Assembly (NCBI GenBank): GCA_963732585.1
Contig: CAVSZY010000001.1
Location: 327,463-391,462 of the forward strand
Direction of reading: 5' to 3'
Length of the DNA: 64,000 nucleotides
From: WLMZ01 sp963732585
GTDB lineage: Bacteria > Actinomycetota > Acidimicrobiia > Acidimicrobiales > Ilumatobacteraceae
Below the pieces are notes generated by a model. It was not told where the DNA came from. It made no database searches and saw nothing but the letters and a program-made list of their open reading frames with translations. Positions 1 to 7,969 of this stretch are shown piece by piece. Both the position numbers and the translations under genes were made by a program. The stretch's first letter is position 1; the number at the start of each line of letters is the position of its first letter.

Positions 1-946
1 CCGTGCGCAATCGGGGCGTCACCAAAATGGTGACGACGTCGGCGATCAGGTTGGTGAATACGTAGATCATGGCGATGAACATGGCGATGAACTGCACCAC
101 CGGGGCGTTGGCCACCGGTATCGCGTCGCGCAAGGCGATGCCCAGGCCAGGGAAGTTGAACAACGATTCAACGATCACGACGCCGGCGGCGAGGTAGGCG
201 ACGTTGAGGGCGATGACCTGGATCGTTGGTCCAAGAGCATTTGGGAAGGCGTGACGCCAGAGCACGGAACGCTCCGACAATCCGGACAATCGGGCCATCT
301 CGACGTAGTCGCTCTCCAGCACTTCGATCATCGCCGCGCGCATCGTGCGCGCGACGTGCGGGGTGACCGCCAGGGTCAGGGTGAGCACGGGAAGGATCAG
401 GCCGTCGAGATCGCTCCACGGCGCCTCGCCAGGGCGGATACGGATCACCGCCGGGAAGATGTGCCACACGGTGGTGCCGAACAGCAAGATCAGGATTGCG
501 CCGACAACGAACTCTGGAAGCGAGGCCAGCACCAGCAGTTTGATCGAGACGATGCGGTCCATCCAGCCGTCACGGCGTAAAGCGATGTAGCCGCCGATGA
601 CGATCGACAGTGGAATGGAGACGATGGAGGCGACGAACATCAAGAACAGCGAGTTCTTGATGCGGTCACCGAGAAATTCGAGCACCGGCTTTTCGTTGGT
701 GAACGACACGCCGGGATCGCCGGTGAGGATGCCTTTGACCCATTCCAAATAGCGGGTCAGCATCGGGCGATCAAGGCCGAATTGTGCCCGCTTGGCAGCG
801 ACAACCTCGGGCAGCGCCTCGCGCCCCAGGCTTCGTTTGATCGGGTCGCCGAGCACGTTGGTCAGCGCGAAGACGACGATCGAAACGACGATCAGCGTCA
901 GCACACCGAGCAGCACGCGGCGCAAGATGAACTTCCAGATGGCGAT
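1..946 (-). CDS. ABC transporter permease, DppB/GsiC type (3' end outside window)
   Basis: Inner-membrane permease of an oligopeptide/nickel-type importer. Translating the minus strand gives a continuous frame: an N-terminal membrane segment (IWKFILRRVLLGVLTLIVV), the family's early GDP..., ...FGLDRP and GDPGVSF segments, then the EAA-loop region (MARLSGLSERSVLWRHAFPNA) and ...FNFPGLGIALRDAIP near the end. It runs off the left edge without a stop, so DppC and the ATPases probably lie further left. The start is unclear: there is no ATG or GTG at the expected place, the frame is open past 946, and the first ordinary start is TTG at 925. It follows the binding-protein gene at 1022-2728 after a 75-base gap holding a strong hairpin. 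Confidence 0.9.
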   Translation of the reverse strand, partial: MAIWKFILRRVLLGVLTLIVVSIVVFALTNVLGDPIKRSLGREALPEVVAAKRAQFGLDRPMLTRYLEWVKGILTGDPGVSFTNEKPVLEFLGDRIKNSLFLMFVASIVSIPLSIVIGGYIALRRDGWMDRIVSIKLLVLASLPEFVVGAILILLFGTTVWHIFPAVIRIRPGEAPWSDLDGLILPVLTLTLAVTPHVARTMRAAMIEVLESDYVEMARLSGLSERSVLWRHAFPNALGPTIQVIALNVAYLAAGVVIVESLFNFPGLGIALRDAIPVANAPVVQFIAMFIAMIYVFTNLIADVVTILVTPRLRT

Positions 947-979
947 GGTTTGCCTCGTTTCGGATAGGGCCGCGCCGCA

Positions 980-1001
980 GCGCCCGCGCGAACGCGGGCG
1001 C
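980..1001 (-). other. Intergenic RNA hairpin with UUCG-type loop
   Basis: A perfect 9-bp inverted repeat (GCGCCCGCG / CGCGGGCGC) encloses a four-base loop that reads TTCG on the transcribed minus strand. It lies between the binding-protein stop and the permease. No T-tract follows, so a complete rho-independent terminator is unlikely. Such a stem between a binding-protein gene and its permease often partially terminates or stabilises the upstream mRNA; that role is inferred. Confidence 0.6.
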
Positions 1002-1021
1002 CGCAGCGACAAAGGCAGGAT

Positions 1022-2728
1022 TTACGTGTCGAGCCAGATGTGCTTGAAACCGCGACCGTAGTGATCGAGGTTGAGCACGTTGGGGCGCGCCTCAAAGCCC
1101 TTGACGTAGTCGGCGTGAGCATCGAGCAGATTGTTGAACACGGGGATGATGAAGCCACCCTCGTCGTACTCCTCCTGCTGCATCTGACGCACGATCTCCA
1201 GGCGCTTGGCGTCGTCGGTTTCGGCGATGGCCTGCTTGTAGAGTTCGGCGAAATCCGAACCTTCCTGCGGCCAGTGGGTCTCGGGATAGGTCGAATCCTT
1301 CAGCGAGCCAGCGGCCACCTGGTTGAGGTACGGGCGGGTACCCCAGAAGCTGGTGGCGAACGTGCGCTTGGTGTACTGGTCGCCCCAGTATTCACCACCG
1401 TCGAGGACGCGGGCATTGACCGTGATTCCCGCTTCCTTGGCCTGTTCGGCAAAGGCGGCGATCATCTCCGGCAAACCAGCGGTGTCGTCGGGAGCGAAGA
1501 GGTCGATGGTCATGCCCGCTTGCCCTGCTTCTTCGAGCAGAGCTTTGGCGGCGGCGATGTCCTGCTTGCGCTGCGGGAACTCCTTCGGATAGCTGGCGTC
1601 GAGGCGCCCGTAGACGTCGTTACCGACGCTGCCGTAGCCCGACAACACCCGCTCGACCATCTCCTCACGATCGACAATCAAGCGCATGGCCTGACGAACG
1701 CGGACGTCGTCGAACGGTGCCTGGTCGACAGCCATCGTCATCGTCAGCCAGCTGCCGGCCTGCGATTCGAGCACGACGAGACCGCTGCCGGTCACCGAGG
1801 CGGCCTGGGCGAACGGCAGGTCGATCACCGTGTCGACCTCGCCAGAGGTCAAGGCGTTGACCAATGCCGCGGCATCGGCGAAGTCGATGATCTGCACCTC
1901 GTCGAGATACGGCATGCCCTCGCCCCAATAGTTCGGGTTGCGCACGTGCACGCTCTCCGAACCGGGTGTGAAGCTTTTCAGCATGAACGCACCGGTGCCG
2001 ACCTGCTCGGCATCTTCGCGGGCATAGCCCACCGGCACGATCGTCGCTGCGTACTCGGCCAGGCCGGTGAGGAACGTCACCGCTGGCTGCAGCAGTTTGA
2101 TCTCCACGGTTCGGTCGTCGATCTTCGACAGTCCGTTGACGTCGAGCAACGTTGCCAATGCTGGTGCCAGCTTGAGATCCGGGTCGAGGCGACGCTGGAA
2201 GGAGTAGATCACGTCGTCGGCAGACACGGTCTTGCCGTTGTGGAAGGTGATCCCATCCTTCAGGCGGATCACGTAATGATCGGCTGCCTTGGTTTCGATT
2301 TCCTCGGCCAGGCCGTGGGTGTAGACCACGTTGAAGTCGTCGTCGTAGTTGACGAGCCCTTCCCAGCCGGCCACGAGGCGGGCCTGGTCGGCCTTGGTGG
2401 TGATCGTCTGCGCGTCGATGATGTCGTTGGTGCTGCCGACGACGCCGATGCGCAGCGTTCCCCCTGTCTTGATACCGTTCGGCGCTTGCGCTGCGGTGAC
2501 CGCTGGCGCGTTGGTCGCTACCGGTGCCGACGTGCCGACGGGAGCGGATGTTCCGGCCGGCGCCGAGGTGCCAGCGGGTGCAGCCGTTCCGGGCGCAGCG
2601 GTGCCAGGGCTGGCAGCTTTATCGCTGCCACAGGCGGCGAGCACTGCTGCAGCCCCCGTGCCGATCAGGAATCGTCGGCGGTTTAGCGCCCCCGACGGTA
2701 TCCACAACTGTCGTTCTGAATGATTCAT
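1022..2728 (-). CDS. ABC transporter substrate-binding lipoprotein, SBP_bac_5 (DppA/OppA) family
   Basis: Extracytoplasmic solute receptor, 568 residues. The N-terminus has a twin-arginine run (NRRRFLIGTG, residues 16-25) and a lipobox ending at Cys33 (VLAAC), so it is probably a Tat-exported lipoprotein. A Pro/Ala/Gly/Thr linker of short GTSAP-like repeats follows (about 39-75), then the family-5 body (GGTLRIGVVGS, DDDFNVVYTHGLAE, TFHNGKTVSADDVIYSF). ATG 2728 has a strong Shine-Dalgarno (GGGGGAAGGGG) and overlaps the upstream carnitine dehydrogenase stop as ATGA. The operon suggests gamma-butyrobetaine, carnitine or a related betaine as ligand. That is inference, because most family members bind peptides. 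Confidence 0.93.
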   Translation of the reverse strand: MNHSERQLWIPSGALNRRRFLIGTGAAAVLAACGSDKAASPGTAAPGTAAPAGTSAPAGTSAPVGTSAPVATNAPAVTAAQAPNGIKTGGTLRIGVVGSTNDIIDAQTITTKADQARLVAGWEGLVNYDDDFNVVYTHGLAEEIETKAADHYVIRLKDGITFHNGKTVSADDVIYSFQRRLDPDLKLAPALATLLDVNGLSKIDDRTVEIKLLQPAVTFLTGLAEYAATIVPVGYAREDAEQVGTGAFMLKSFTPGSESVHVRNPNYWGEGMPYLDEVQIIDFADAAALVNALTSGEVDTVIDLPFAQAASVTGSGLVVLESQAGSWLTMTMAVDQAPFDDVRVRQAMRLIVDREEMVERVLSGYGSVGNDVYGRLDASYPKEFPQRKQDIAAAKALLEEAGQAGMTIDLFAPDDTAGLPEMIAAFAEQAKEAGITVNARVLDGGEYWGDQYTKRTFATSFWGTRPYLNQVAAGSLKDSTYPETHWPQEGSDFAELYKQAIAETDDAKRLEIVRQMQQEEYDEGGFIIPVFNNLLDAHADYVKGFEARPNVLNLDHYGRGFKHIWLDT

Positions 2729-3813
2729 GGTTCCCCTTCCCCCAAATGTGTTGTTGCCGGAACTGCCGGCGCAGTGGTGGATTTTGTATTCGGCGAGATT
2801 CTCGCAGACTCTGTCATAGCGGGTGACGAAAATGGTGCACGCAGCGCGGCGAGCGTCGTTCCTGCGCCCCATGTATTGTCTTCCAGGGCAAGCAGGAAGG
2901 CGCCGACGTTGCGGTCGCGTATCCGTTCCAACTCGCGTGTGCTGTAGGCACCGGACTGCTCGTCCGATTGTTTGGCGATGGTGTCGATCAAGGTGTCTGT
3001 CAGCTCTGGTGTGTCCATCAGCTTGGTCCACGGCCAGCTCAGGCACTCACCGAACTGGCTGATGAAATGGCGCATGCCACCCTCGCCACCGGCGATGCGA
3101 TAGGTCTCGAAGAGGCCCATCTGCGCCCACCGCAGCCCGAAGCCATAGCGGATGGCGTCGTCGATTTCGGCCGTGGTGGCGATGCCGTCGTTGACCAGCC
3201 ACAGCGCCTCACGCCACACCGCTTCCAAGAGCCGATCGGCGATATGCGCGTCGATCTCGGCGCGCACCACTAGCGGGTGCATACCCAAGGCGCTATACCA
3301 CTGGCGGGCGTGCTCGACCACCGCCGGGTGGGTGTGTTGGCCGGCGACGATTTCGACCAGCGGCAGCAGGTAGACCGGGTTGAATGGGTGAGCGACGATT
3401 AGGCGCTGGGGATGCGTCAACGGCTCGGCGAGCACGCTGGGGCGGAACCCGGAGGTCGACGAGGCGATCAACCCCTGCGGGCTCAGCGCGTCGTCGATGG
3501 CCGCCAGGGTTGCGTGTTTGAGGTCCAAGCGTTCCGGCACGCTCTCGATCGCGGCGACGGCACCGGCGCAGGCCGACTCGATGGAGTCGCACATCGTCAG
3601 CGTGCCGAGCGCCGGTGGCGCGGCATCGAGTTCCTCCCAGGCGATTTGGGCGTTGGCCAGCACCTCGCCGAGCACCCGTTGCGCCGATGGCGACGGGTCG
3701 AAGGCGCGCACATCGATGCCGCGCAGCCGCAAGCGTGCCACCCAACCGGCGCCGATCACGCCGCAGCCGATGACGGCGACCGACCCGTGAGCATGAGTGC
3801 TGCTGGTTGCCAT
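2725..3813 (-). CDS. L-carnitine dehydrogenase-like 3-hydroxyacyl-CoA dehydrogenase family protein
   Basis: NAD-dependent oxidation of L-carnitine to 3-dehydrocarnitine is the likely reaction. The Rossmann motif VIGCGVIGAGW is near residue 14. It is followed by the HCDH-family ASSTSGFRPS and HPFNPVYLLPLVEIV segments and a C-terminal helical domain (RYGFGLRWAQMGLFETYRIAGGEGG) typical of carnitine dehydrogenases. At 362 residues it is longer than the usual ~320; the last ~40 residues run into the next gene's ribosome-binding site. ATG 3813 overlaps the upstream BKACE stop as TGATG. Generic 3-hydroxybutyryl-CoA dehydrogenase is the alternative, but the neighbours favour carnitine. Confidence 0.85.
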   Translation of the reverse strand: MATSSTHAHGSVAVIGCGVIGAGWVARLRLRGIDVRAFDPSPSAQRVLGEVLANAQIAWEELDAAPPALGTLTMCDSIESACAGAVAAIESVPERLDLKHATLAAIDDALSPQGLIASSTSGFRPSVLAEPLTHPQRLIVAHPFNPVYLLPLVEIVAGQHTHPAVVEHARQWYSALGMHPLVVRAEIDAHIADRLLEAVWREALWLVNDGIATTAEIDDAIRYGFGLRWAQMGLFETYRIAGGEGGMRHFISQFGECLSWPWTKLMDTPELTDTLIDTIAKQSDEQSGAYSTRELERIRDRNVGAFLLALEDNTWGAGTTLAALRAPFSSPAMTESARISPNTKSTTAPAVPATTHLGEGEP

Positions 3814-4703
3814 CAACGCTTCACCAGGCCGAGCTGCTGGCGGACCTCGGCGGGACCGGTAATCGCGAATCCGAGGCGATCGAGAATCTCCACAGCCCGG
3901 GTGACCAGCGCAGCGTTGGTTGCCAGTTGGCCGCGGTCGAGGTAGAGGTTGTCCTCCAGGCCGACGCGGATGTTGCCACCGGCGATCGCCGCCAAGGCGA
4001 CGTATTCCATCTGCAATCGCCCCAGCGAGAACGCGCTCCACGTCCAGTCCTTGGGCACGTTGTTGACCATCGCCATGAAGGTATTGAGATCAGGCGGGGC
4101 ACCCCAAGGCACCCCCATGCACAGTTGGATCATCGCCGGCTCGTCGATCAGGCCGGCCGCCACCAAAGCCTTGGCCTGCCACAGATGGCCGGTATCGAAC
4201 GCTTCGATCTCCGGGCGCACGCCGAGGGCTTGGATCTGGCGGGCCATCTCCTTGAGCGTCGCCGTGGTGTTGGTCATCACGTAATCGCTCTCACCGAAGT
4301 TCATCGTGCCGCAGTCGAGGGTGCAGATCTCCGGCAGCAGGCGGCGGACGTGATCGAGCCGTTCGCTGGCCCCGACCATGTCGGTGCCCTCGGCAGCGGG
4401 TGGCAGCGGCTGCTCGACGGAACCGAACGTCAGGTCGCCGCCCATCCCCGCAGTCAGGTTGATGACGACGTCGACGTCCGACGACCGAACCCTGTCGACA
4501 ACCTCTTTGTACAAAGCGGTGTCTCTCGATCCGACCCCAGTCTGCGGGTCGCGCACATGGATGTGCACGATCGCCGCACCCGCCTGGGCTGCAGCGATGC
4601 AGTCATTGGCGATCTGTTGCGGTGTGACGGGCACACGATCGCTTTTGGCGGTGGTGGCTCCGCTGCCGGTGACGGCACAGGTGATGAACACGGACTTGCT
4701 CAT
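3813..4703 (-). CDS. Beta-keto acid cleavage enzyme (BKACE, DUF849), probably 3-dehydrocarnitine cleavage
   Basis: BKACE enzymes condense a beta-keto acid with acetyl-CoA and split it. For dehydrocarnitine the products are glycine betaine and acetoacetyl-CoA. The 296-residue protein has the family layout: FITCAVTGSG near the N-terminus, the zinc-binding HIHVRD (His47, His49), INLTAGMGGD, LDCGTMNFGE, EIEAFDTGHL and the C-terminal VGLEDNLYL. ATG 4703 overlaps the dioxygenase stop as ATGA, and its own stop overlaps the dehydrogenase start. Lying between a butyrobetaine dioxygenase and a carnitine dehydrogenase makes dehydrocarnitine the best substrate guess. Confidence 0.9.
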   Translation of the reverse strand: MSKSVFITCAVTGSGATTAKSDRVPVTPQQIANDCIAAAQAGAAIVHIHVRDPQTGVGSRDTALYKEVVDRVRSSDVDVVINLTAGMGGDLTFGSVEQPLPPAAEGTDMVGASERLDHVRRLLPEICTLDCGTMNFGESDYVMTNTTATLKEMARQIQALGVRPEIEAFDTGHLWQAKALVAAGLIDEPAMIQLCMGVPWGAPPDLNTFMAMVNNVPKDWTWSAFSLGRLQMEYVALAAIAGGNIRVGLEDNLYLDRGQLATNAALVTRAVEILDRLGFAITGPAEVRQQLGLVKR

Positions 4704-5920
4704 GCAAAAACGACCTCAAGGTGGCTGGGGCGGGAGAGAACTCGCAAGCGCGAGTAGACATCGTCGTGATCGATGTAGCAGCCGCGCAGGTGGCGCTCGC
4801 CGCGGCCTTCGAAGGCGTCACGGCCGTGGAGCACTCGACGATTGTCGAAGATGATCAGGTCGCCGGGGCGGAATGGGTAGCGAATCTGCAGCTCGCGGCT
4901 CGTGGCCACCTCGGCAAAGATGCGCAGCGCATCGTAGGCCAGGGGAATGTCCTCACGCGCCATCGCCGGCGCCAGACGGACCGGGTAGAAAGTGCGCAGC
5001 GTCAATGGCGAACGAGGTCCAGCGGCGTCGATGATCGGGCCGGTCCAGCGGTGCTCGGCGTCGCGGGCCCGGTTGCAGAACACCCATTCCAAGGTGCTCA
5101 ACGCCTCGAAGGCTTGCGGATGGTCGCGGCGCAAGATCTCCACTACTGCCCACCCATCGGTCTGGCGTGACCAGCCACCGGCGACGTCGTTGGTCACGCA
5201 ATGCAACAACTGGAAGCCTGGCGGCACCTCGCGGGTCGGTAGGTCGGTGTGCTGTCCGAGGGCTAAGCCGGTGTATGCCGTGGAGTCGGGCTCATCCTTG
5301 GTGACCACACTCCACAACGGACCAAAGTTCGTGTCGCGCACAGGGCCGATGGCCGAGGCGAAGTGCGCGAGCCAATCGGCGTTGGCCGGTGTGCCGACTA
5401 CGCGTACCAACCCGAAGGTCAGCAACTGGCGCAAGATGGCACCAAGATTCTCCGCCGATGGCAGCACCGATTCGGGGCTCGCTGGTTCGAAGGCGATCGT
5501 CGGCGGTTGGTCGAAATCTGTCGCGGTCCAGGTTTTTGCAGCGGGCAGGACAGCGGCTGGCAGATGTCGGCCGGTGGCGATGTGGTGCAGCCATCCGGGG
5601 TGCAAGCGCGCCGTGTGCCCATTGTTCCAATGGGCACACAACGCACCCTGTTCGTCGACATGGGCGTTCGTCAGCGCCCGTGGACTCGGTAGGTCCAACG
5701 GATCGAGCGTCGACTCCCGTGACATCGGTTCGAGACCGTAGCCGTCTGCGTTCTCCGCCAGCCAGGGACCGAAGGCTGCGAACGAGATGCCGTCAGCCCA
5801 GACGAGATGAACAAAGCCGCGGTCATCGACCGACGCGCCGATGAGTGAGAGCCACGGGTGTTCGATGAAATCAGGTGTCAGCGGTGGTGGCGCCGAGGCG
5901 ACCGATCGTTGATTGATCAC
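4700..5920 (-). CDS. Gamma-butyrobetaine dioxygenase (2-oxoglutarate/Fe(II)-dependent hydroxylase)
   Basis: Hydroxylates gamma-butyrobetaine to L-carnitine using 2-oxoglutarate, Fe(II) and O2. The 406-residue length matches the family. An N-terminal DUF971-like domain (about 20-115) is followed by a TauD-like jelly roll (about 155-400) with iron ligands His224 and Asp226 (GQHTDLP) and a distal His365 (VLHGRDAF). Start is GTG 5920 after TGGGGGATCC. First gene of a chain of four overlapping genes, divergent from the IclR gene. Trimethyllysine dioxygenase is the close alternative; the carnitine genes downstream argue for butyrobetaine. Confidence 0.9.
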   Translation of the reverse strand: MINQRSVASAPPPLTPDFIEHPWLSLIGASVDDRGFVHLVWADGISFAAFGPWLAENADGYGLEPMSRESTLDPLDLPSPRALTNAHVDEQGALCAHWNNGHTARLHPGWLHHIATGRHLPAAVLPAAKTWTATDFDQPPTIAFEPASPESVLPSAENLGAILRQLLTFGLVRVVGTPANADWLAHFASAIGPVRDTNFGPLWSVVTKDEPDSTAYTGLALGQHTDLPTREVPPGFQLLHCVTNDVAGGWSRQTDGWAVVEILRRDHPQAFEALSTLEWVFCNRARDAEHRWTGPIIDAAGPRSPLTLRTFYPVRLAPAMAREDIPLAYDALRIFAEVATSRELQIRYPFRPGDLIIFDNRRVLHGRDAFEGRGERHLRGCYIDHDDVYSRLRVLSRPSHLEVVFA

Positions 5921-5967
5921 GGATCCCCCAATGTCTCCGCGTTCGTGGCTTCACAACGAGTGTCCCG

Positions 5968-5997
5968 TTGACTGGGACGTCCCGTTCGTCGTACTGT
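5968..5997 (+). promoter_or_regulatory. Predicted sigma-70-type promoter of the iclR-type gene, with inverted repeat
   Basis: TTGACT (5968-5973) and TACTGT (5992-5997) are 18 bases apart. The predicted start point falls at about 6004-6005, on the ATG itself, giving a leaderless transcript. An inverted repeat GTCCC-N7-GGGAC (5963-5979) overlaps the -35 box, and GTCCCGTT recurs just downstream. This is a possible operator for the IclR protein, shared with the divergent operon. Confidence 0.4.
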
Positions 5998-6004
5998 GCA
6001 CTGT

Positions 6005-6838
6005 ATGCCCGAAGACCCGGCGTCGTCAATGCCACCGATCGAAGGTCCGCCAGCACACCCCCAGGCCGCTGACAGCCCAGTGCGGCGGGCCTTCGCCGTT
6101 CTCCAACTGGTGGTCGCCGCGCCCCGAGCAGTCGGCGTGCGCGAATTGGCTCGGCGGGCGAACCTGTCGAGCTCGTCGGTTGGTCGCCTCACCCAACTGC
6201 TCAGCGACATCGGCATGCTGGAACGCAACGCCGACGGCGCCGTGTCGCCGGGACCAGCGCTGGCCACCCTGTCGCGGCGCTTTGCCGATTCGCCCGCGGC
6301 GCTGCGTGAGAACTACCGCACCATGGCTCATGCGATCAGCATCCGGTTCGGCGAGAACGCAGCCATCGCCGTCGACCACGGCGACGGCGTGCTCTATGTG
6401 ACCAGCGCTCGCGTGCCGAACCCTGTGCAGGTCGCTGACCCGCTCGATCGAACCTACGACTACCACCTCGTCTCGCCAGGGATTCTGATGATGTCGGAAT
6501 GGACGCCGCAACGTACCGAGGCGCACCTCGCGCTCAGCTTGCGAAGGGCAACGACGTTGTCGATCACCGACCCGCAGGCGATCCGCCAGCGGCTGGCACA
6601 CGTCCGCTCGACGGGATACGCCTGGACAGATCAGGAGTTGGACCTCGACGTCAACGGATTGGCCGCGCCGATTCGCAACACCGACGGCATGTTGATCGCC
6701 ACGGCGACGATCTACGGTCCGGCCTACCGGCTGGCCGAAGCGGTGCAGCCACATCTCGGGCGCGACCTAGCGAGCTTCGTCGCCGCTTACGCCGCCGACA
6801 GCACCGGCGAGGGCAGCGCCGAGGGCAACGTCGGATGA
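6005..6838 (+). CDS. IclR family transcriptional regulator
   Basis: DNA-binding regulator of 277 residues, with an N-terminal winged helix (about 20-85; VRELARRANLSSSSVGRLTQLL as recognition region) and a C-terminal IclR effector domain (AIAVDHGDGVLYVTSARVP, GYAWTDQELDLDVNGLAAPI). It is divergent from the butyrobetaine operon and most likely controls it. A GTG at 5996 would add three residues but overlaps the predicted -10 box, so ATG 6005 is preferred. The stop overlaps a remnant ORF as ATGA. Confidence 0.88.
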   Translation: MPEDPASSMPPIEGPPAHPQAADSPVRRAFAVLQLVVAAPRAVGVRELARRANLSSSSVGRLTQLLSDIGMLERNADGAVSPGPALATLSRRFADSPAALRENYRTMAHAISIRFGENAAIAVDHGDGVLYVTSARVPNPVQVADPLDRTYDYHLVSPGILMMSEWTPQRTEAHLALSLRRATTLSITDPQAIRQRLAHVRSTGYAWTDQELDLDVNGLAAPIRNTDGMLIATATIYGPAYRLAEAVQPHLGRDLASFVAAYAADSTGEGSAEGNVG

Positions 6839-6984
6839 GCGTGCTCGACAGGGCACTCGGCACCGTCGACGAACCGGCTCGCTCGGTCGACGTCGTTCAC
6901 CGCACCGAGGTGCTGGTCCTCGGCTCCGGAGTTCGAAACAACTGCACGCTACCCCTCGAACAGCAGGGCGTTCGCTATCGCTGA
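6835..6984 (+). pseudogene. Remnant of an FAD-dependent oxidoreductase (N-terminus only)
   Basis: A 49-codon frame starts at an ATGA overlap with the regulator. It encodes MSVLDRALGTVDEPARS followed by TEVLVLGSGV, the beginning of a GxGxxG dinucleotide-binding fold, then loses similarity and stops. The ATGA coupling and the truncated Rossmann motif suggest the start of a flavoprotein gene once co-transcribed with the regulator. Too short to be functional as seen. Confidence 0.45.
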
Positions 6985-6991
6985 ATCGCCG

Positions 6992-7906
6992 CTAGCGGCC
7001 GTTCATCACTTCGACGATCGGGGCGAAACCCTCGGCGTCGCGAACGACGAAGTGGCTGATGCCAAGTTGCAGCCGTAGCCGCTCGATCTTGTCGATGACC
7101 TGTTCACGCGACCCGATCAAGGCAAAGGGCGTGTCGTCGATCACCTGACGATCGAGCCCGAAGCGACCGGCCGCATAGTCGGCGCGCTGCGCAGCGTCGT
7201 CGCCGACGTAGCTGTATTGCACCAGCGCGGAGAGTTCGATGTCAGCCAGGCGCTCGCCTGCTGCCTCGGCGAGCCACTGCGACCGTTCGATCAGCTGCTC
7301 GACGGCGAATCCACCTGGCTGCGGTTTGCCGCCCTCGCCGTGAGTCAAACCCGTGTACTGAAAGATGTCGGCGAAACGGCCTGCGGCCCCGACGACTCGC
7401 CGACCGTGGCCGCCGATCAGCAGCGGCAGACGCTGCTGTAACGGCCGTACCCCGAGGTCGTCGACATGCAGGTCGTGATGATCGCCGGCGCTGTGCACCC
7501 GTCCGCTGTCGAACAGCTCGCGCAGCACCGTCAGCGTTTCGATGAAGCGATCGACCCGGCGTCCCGGCTCGCGCAGCAGCAGACCGATGGCATCGTGCTC
7601 GGACTGCATGTAGCCGGTACCTATACCGACCGTCAGGCGACCGTTGGTCAATCGATCGACCGTCGTTGCGGTGCGCGCCAACAGCGCTGGATGGTGGAAC
7701 TCGTTGTTCAGAACCAGCGGCCCGACCCGCAGGCGCGACGTCGCCTCGGAGGCGATCAGCAGCGGCACGAACGGGTCGACATCTCCGATGTGATCGAACG
7801 AAAACAGGTCGCGATAGCCAAGGATCTCGGCGCGCATCGCCACGCCGCGGATCAGGGCCCGGTCGTCAAGCTTTTCCATCTGCACACCGAAACGGAATGC
7901 GCGCAT
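6992..7906 (-). CDS. LLM class F420-dependent oxidoreductase
   Basis: Luciferase-like monooxygenase fold, 304 residues, expected to use coenzyme F420 (or FMN); substrate unknown. Typical segments are FGVQMEKLDD, DLFSFDHIGDVDPF, RLRVGPLVLNNEFHHPALLARTA, the family hallmark GRLTVGIGTGY, and LPLLIGGHGRRVVGAAGRFADI. A strong AGGAGGTGA lies just before ATG 7906. An inverted repeat sits upstream. The C-terminus (FALIGSREQVIDKIERLR) is also canonical. Confidence 0.9.
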   Translation of the reverse strand: MRAFRFGVQMEKLDDRALIRGVAMRAEILGYRDLFSFDHIGDVDPFVPLLIASEATSRLRVGPLVLNNEFHHPALLARTATTVDRLTNGRLTVGIGTGYMQSEHDAIGLLLREPGRRVDRFIETLTVLRELFDSGRVHSAGDHHDLHVDDLGVRPLQQRLPLLIGGHGRRVVGAAGRFADIFQYTGLTHGEGGKPQPGGFAVEQLIERSQWLAEAAGERLADIELSALVQYSYVGDDAAQRADYAAGRFGLDRQVIDDTPFALIGSREQVIDKIERLRLQLGISHFVVRDAEGFAPIVEVMNGR

Positions 7907-7925
7907 CGAGTCACCTCCTGGTCAT

Positions 7926-7949
7926 GCACGGTAGTCGCACCATCCGTGC
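7926..7949 (-). promoter_or_regulatory. Inverted repeat upstream of the LLM gene
   Basis: GCACGG and CCGTGC are separated by 12 bases, immediately upstream of the ribosome-binding site of the LLM oxidoreductase. It could be an operator or a leader hairpin. There is no nearby regulator gene to pair it with. Confidence 0.3.
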
Positions 7950-7969
7950 TTAAGCACCGACAGCGAACG

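Noticed and set aside
2490..2620. Tandem repeat in the binding-protein gene as a mobile or regulatory repeat
   Set aside because: It encodes the Pro/Ala/Gly/Thr linker after the lipobox, common in actinobacterial lipoproteins.
1040..2686. Long plus-strand frame opposite the binding-protein gene
   Set aside because: Mirror of a clearly coding minus-strand gene; no family features, arises from GC-rich third positions.
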